Shown: positions 63,501 to 64,000 of the stretch, piece by piece | Position numbering within the stretch: the first letter of the stretch is position 1 | How the letters are laid out: every line of letters begins with the position of its first letter | Position numbers and translations under genes: made by a program | The notes under the pieces: generated by a model | Databases searched by the model: none | What the model was told of the DNA's origin: nothing | What the model saw: the letters and a program-made list of their open reading frames with translations, nothing else | NCBI RefSeq assembly: GCF_963678635.1 | Contig: NC_087063.1 | Coordinates: 71,571,617 to 71,635,616 of the forward strand | DNA length: 64,000 nt | DNA from: Symsagittifera roscoffensis | Lineage: Eukaryota > Xenacoelomorpha > Acoela > Convolutidae | Reading direction: 5' to 3'

Positions 63501-64000
63501 CCTCAGATGCAAGAGCCAGGCGAAAAGACGAGTAATCCCGGGTCAGCAAAGAAATTGGAGCCGGGTAGCTGTCTGGATTCGACGTGTGGAAACGGAGAGC
63601 ACACCTGCGATGGACGGTCATGCGTTAGAATACTGTCATTTCAAAAAGAAGACCTGGTCACTTGGTTCGAAGACATAACAGACAGGGAGAAAAGTGAAGT
63701 GCAAATAGTAGCGGAGTGTTACGCGAGAACCACGGTGAATATAGCGACAGCTCTCGGATTCTTCTCGAGAATGTGTAGTCTGCAGTCACTGGAAAGAATA
63801 GAATCTGAACATCATTTAGTGACGGCGTTGAGCGTAGAATCATGGCCCGGGGTGTTGCAGGTGACGCAAAAACACATCCGGAGCTGGAAGGTTGGTCTCG
63901 AGGCGGAAATGGGATTTCCCATGAGCGAAGCTTATGGCTTGCCATTGAACGCGAAATCGCTGATAGGGTCAATGATGGCCAACTTGTGCGGAAGTCACTA
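60567..64000 (+). CDS. ORF4: giant unknown protein, element C (C-terminus beyond window)
   Basis: Open to the window edge: at least 1144 codons without a stop, in the +1 frame relative to ORF3. The start could be the ATG at 60567, one base after the ORF3 stop, or at 60555, overlapping ORF3 by 11 bases. I do not recognise the family. Visible parts are an ordered-looking N-terminal domain (1-210), an acidic Ser/Pro-rich region (about 220-300), a basic NLS-like KTRKRKRE (about 489-496), a helical Trp-rich segment (about 580-830) and a Cys cluster C1002-x4-C1007-x6-C1014-x4-C1019 that could bind zinc. By comparison with element B, its C-terminus should be the CPCHC-type domain seen at 42279-43079. 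Codon use resembles ORF3. Confidence 0.75.
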   Translation, partial: MGGKREGPIEMYPKFWNLNPLTADGREILRIPAWKECFALVKRELETIMEKEILPATMPEFPIVRRMTLGMNSPLVVPSIMARMTTEMQKDFTDGWDPLFIGYTAAVYFHTSETKVNSWTTQAKKSRGSQPPGYEVRKVLRTLEREGLENMLPIWDDGRMIVMEGHVALVDDMKFATRKYKAPYGLEQVEMRQEGTELDAAGQLHVALTEYKKLDPTTPSPLSVDTPGDKRSGPVEDRFKKILERRRHESEEESMDETLSEAGEDMEVGNTPEPGPSGEELTTQELLKDLSEENWADTATPPLNPSPRKNLELPLASETFNMGMILLSSEERERNTFEGNRDIFLGSLKDDAWQEFLEEFNQEVGSETTLDKFKEELWDTVVRFGEPLLIGTGLDEKARKELLSKLVELRNSRSKTREEKCEDSSTRRPKKTVDKMVDDIKRDKVGTSNMIKSTNILKARAGGRQELEGVDGEVESVMVATTPSSRDVKTRKRKREVEGLGSHSVDAVSEGNLRETAPMILARCKTAAYKSSSELRRPLEVEREIEVSTSSTSEEDFKPQKINVKRGSTNGQTWEVDVGKEWISKAHQATGKRVTSDPLERNKTRNTSRTWWVALETLKEMEDCWKKLDSGVARKRRNWATQQKAEVNKIEMATHLKRSWQSLLKDHFEEAMRTPSSAPPLMANPFVRTAGQLMFTWSLVGIELETLTSYDRLKLGSKKLDVYQALMQHVARDNSGLSLARRKDATCFLRWIMSMMSDSTMLACQQRASVSKTMEKRVSTVILNVYQSTGIEKEEGSRLSLENHRKLDEVRRFYNKKFEEEHDVHRNLASSEQYSRLSEKGEYHYVSGVMGLAYNPFLDSEAGGAHRNHEVAELLKFWTERIMEIDAVEKEGPSLGLILEKTPEVVSIPRSNKRVEVNMGDGNGLLTTNLGVVWKLLRPFWCPHPHASLIEETTERVRLAPTEDEDLAKLSVLHKLISPQMQEPGEKTSNPGSAKKLEPGSCLDSTCGNGEHTCDGRSCVRILSFQKEDLVTWFEDITDREKSEVQIVAECYARTTVNIATALGFFSRMCSLQSLERIESEHHLVTALSVESWPGVLQVTQKHIRSWKVGLEAEMGFPMSEAYGLPLNAKSLIGSMMANLCGSH

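Larger units (their letters stand above)
43127..64000 (+). mobile_element. Element C: giant Ty3/gypsy-type element (right end beyond window)
   Basis: Non-coding LTR/leader-like region, gag and protease, pol with RNase H, integrase and macro-like domain, ORF3 with SGNH domains, and ORF4. All lie on the same strand. Coding span alone is over 17 kb, well above the usual 4-6 kb for gypsy elements. It is the best-preserved copy, with one gag frameshift, one T-run frameshift and a reverse transcriptase replaced by sequence identical to dead element B. The left boundary is a guess from the polypurine tract of element B. Confidence 0.8.

Noticed and set aside
1-64000. Host protein-coding, tRNA or rRNA genes
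   Set aside because: I found no sequence outside retroelement or repeat material that looked like one. A dedicated tRNA and rRNA scan was not possible.

Overview
The window comes from the genome of an invertebrate animal. The protein-coding content is all retroelement, with standard-code eukaryotic ORFs, a TATA/initiator pair, eukaryotic-type splice signals and a possible poly(A) signal. I saw no host gene, rRNA or tRNA. The species cannot be named from the sequence. Nearly everything belongs to one family of very large LTR-retrotransposon-like elements of the Ty3/gypsy class and to the repeats built from their non-coding ends.

Layout. Bases 1-14.5 kb hold a head-to-tail array of a long non-coding segment (called X, with its upstream part W), a 63-bp minisatellite (M) and a third segment (P). 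Bases 14.5-21 kb hold three head-to-tail P-Q-M units of about 1.86 kb. Two nearly identical dead gag-pol copies follow: element A (21.0-26.1 kb, cut off in RNase H) and element B (28.3-43.1 kb). They share their lesions and lie on a tandem duplication of about 7.1 kb. B continues past pol into a broken ORF3 and a deleted ORF4, of which only the C-terminal part remains, itself duplicated. Bases 43.1-47.0 kb are an LTR/leader-like region (X tail, P, Q and a second minisatellite of about 14 bp).

Element C (from 47.0 kb past the right edge) is the best copy. It has gag with two CCHC knuckles and an aspartic protease, a pol part with RNase H and a complete HHCC + D,D35E integrase, and a C-terminal extension that looks like a macro (ADP-ribose-binding) domain. 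After a gap with splice-like signals comes a 1429-residue ORF3 with a clear SGNH/GDSL hydrolase domain and a second, degenerate SGNH-like domain. ORF4 follows at once and is still open at the window end (at least 1144 codons). Coding span exceeds 17 kb, which is exceptional for a gypsy element.

The main finding is this combined architecture: a gypsy-type replication module plus macro domain, SGNH hydrolase and a giant unknown protein. The second is a 629-bp stretch in element C's reverse transcriptase that is identical to dead element B although flanking sequence is clearly diverged. It brings B's lesions, including loss of a catalytic Asp, into an otherwise well-preserved element. This indicates gene conversion, recombination or an assembly chimera. 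LTR boundaries and the primer-binding site could not be fixed from this window.
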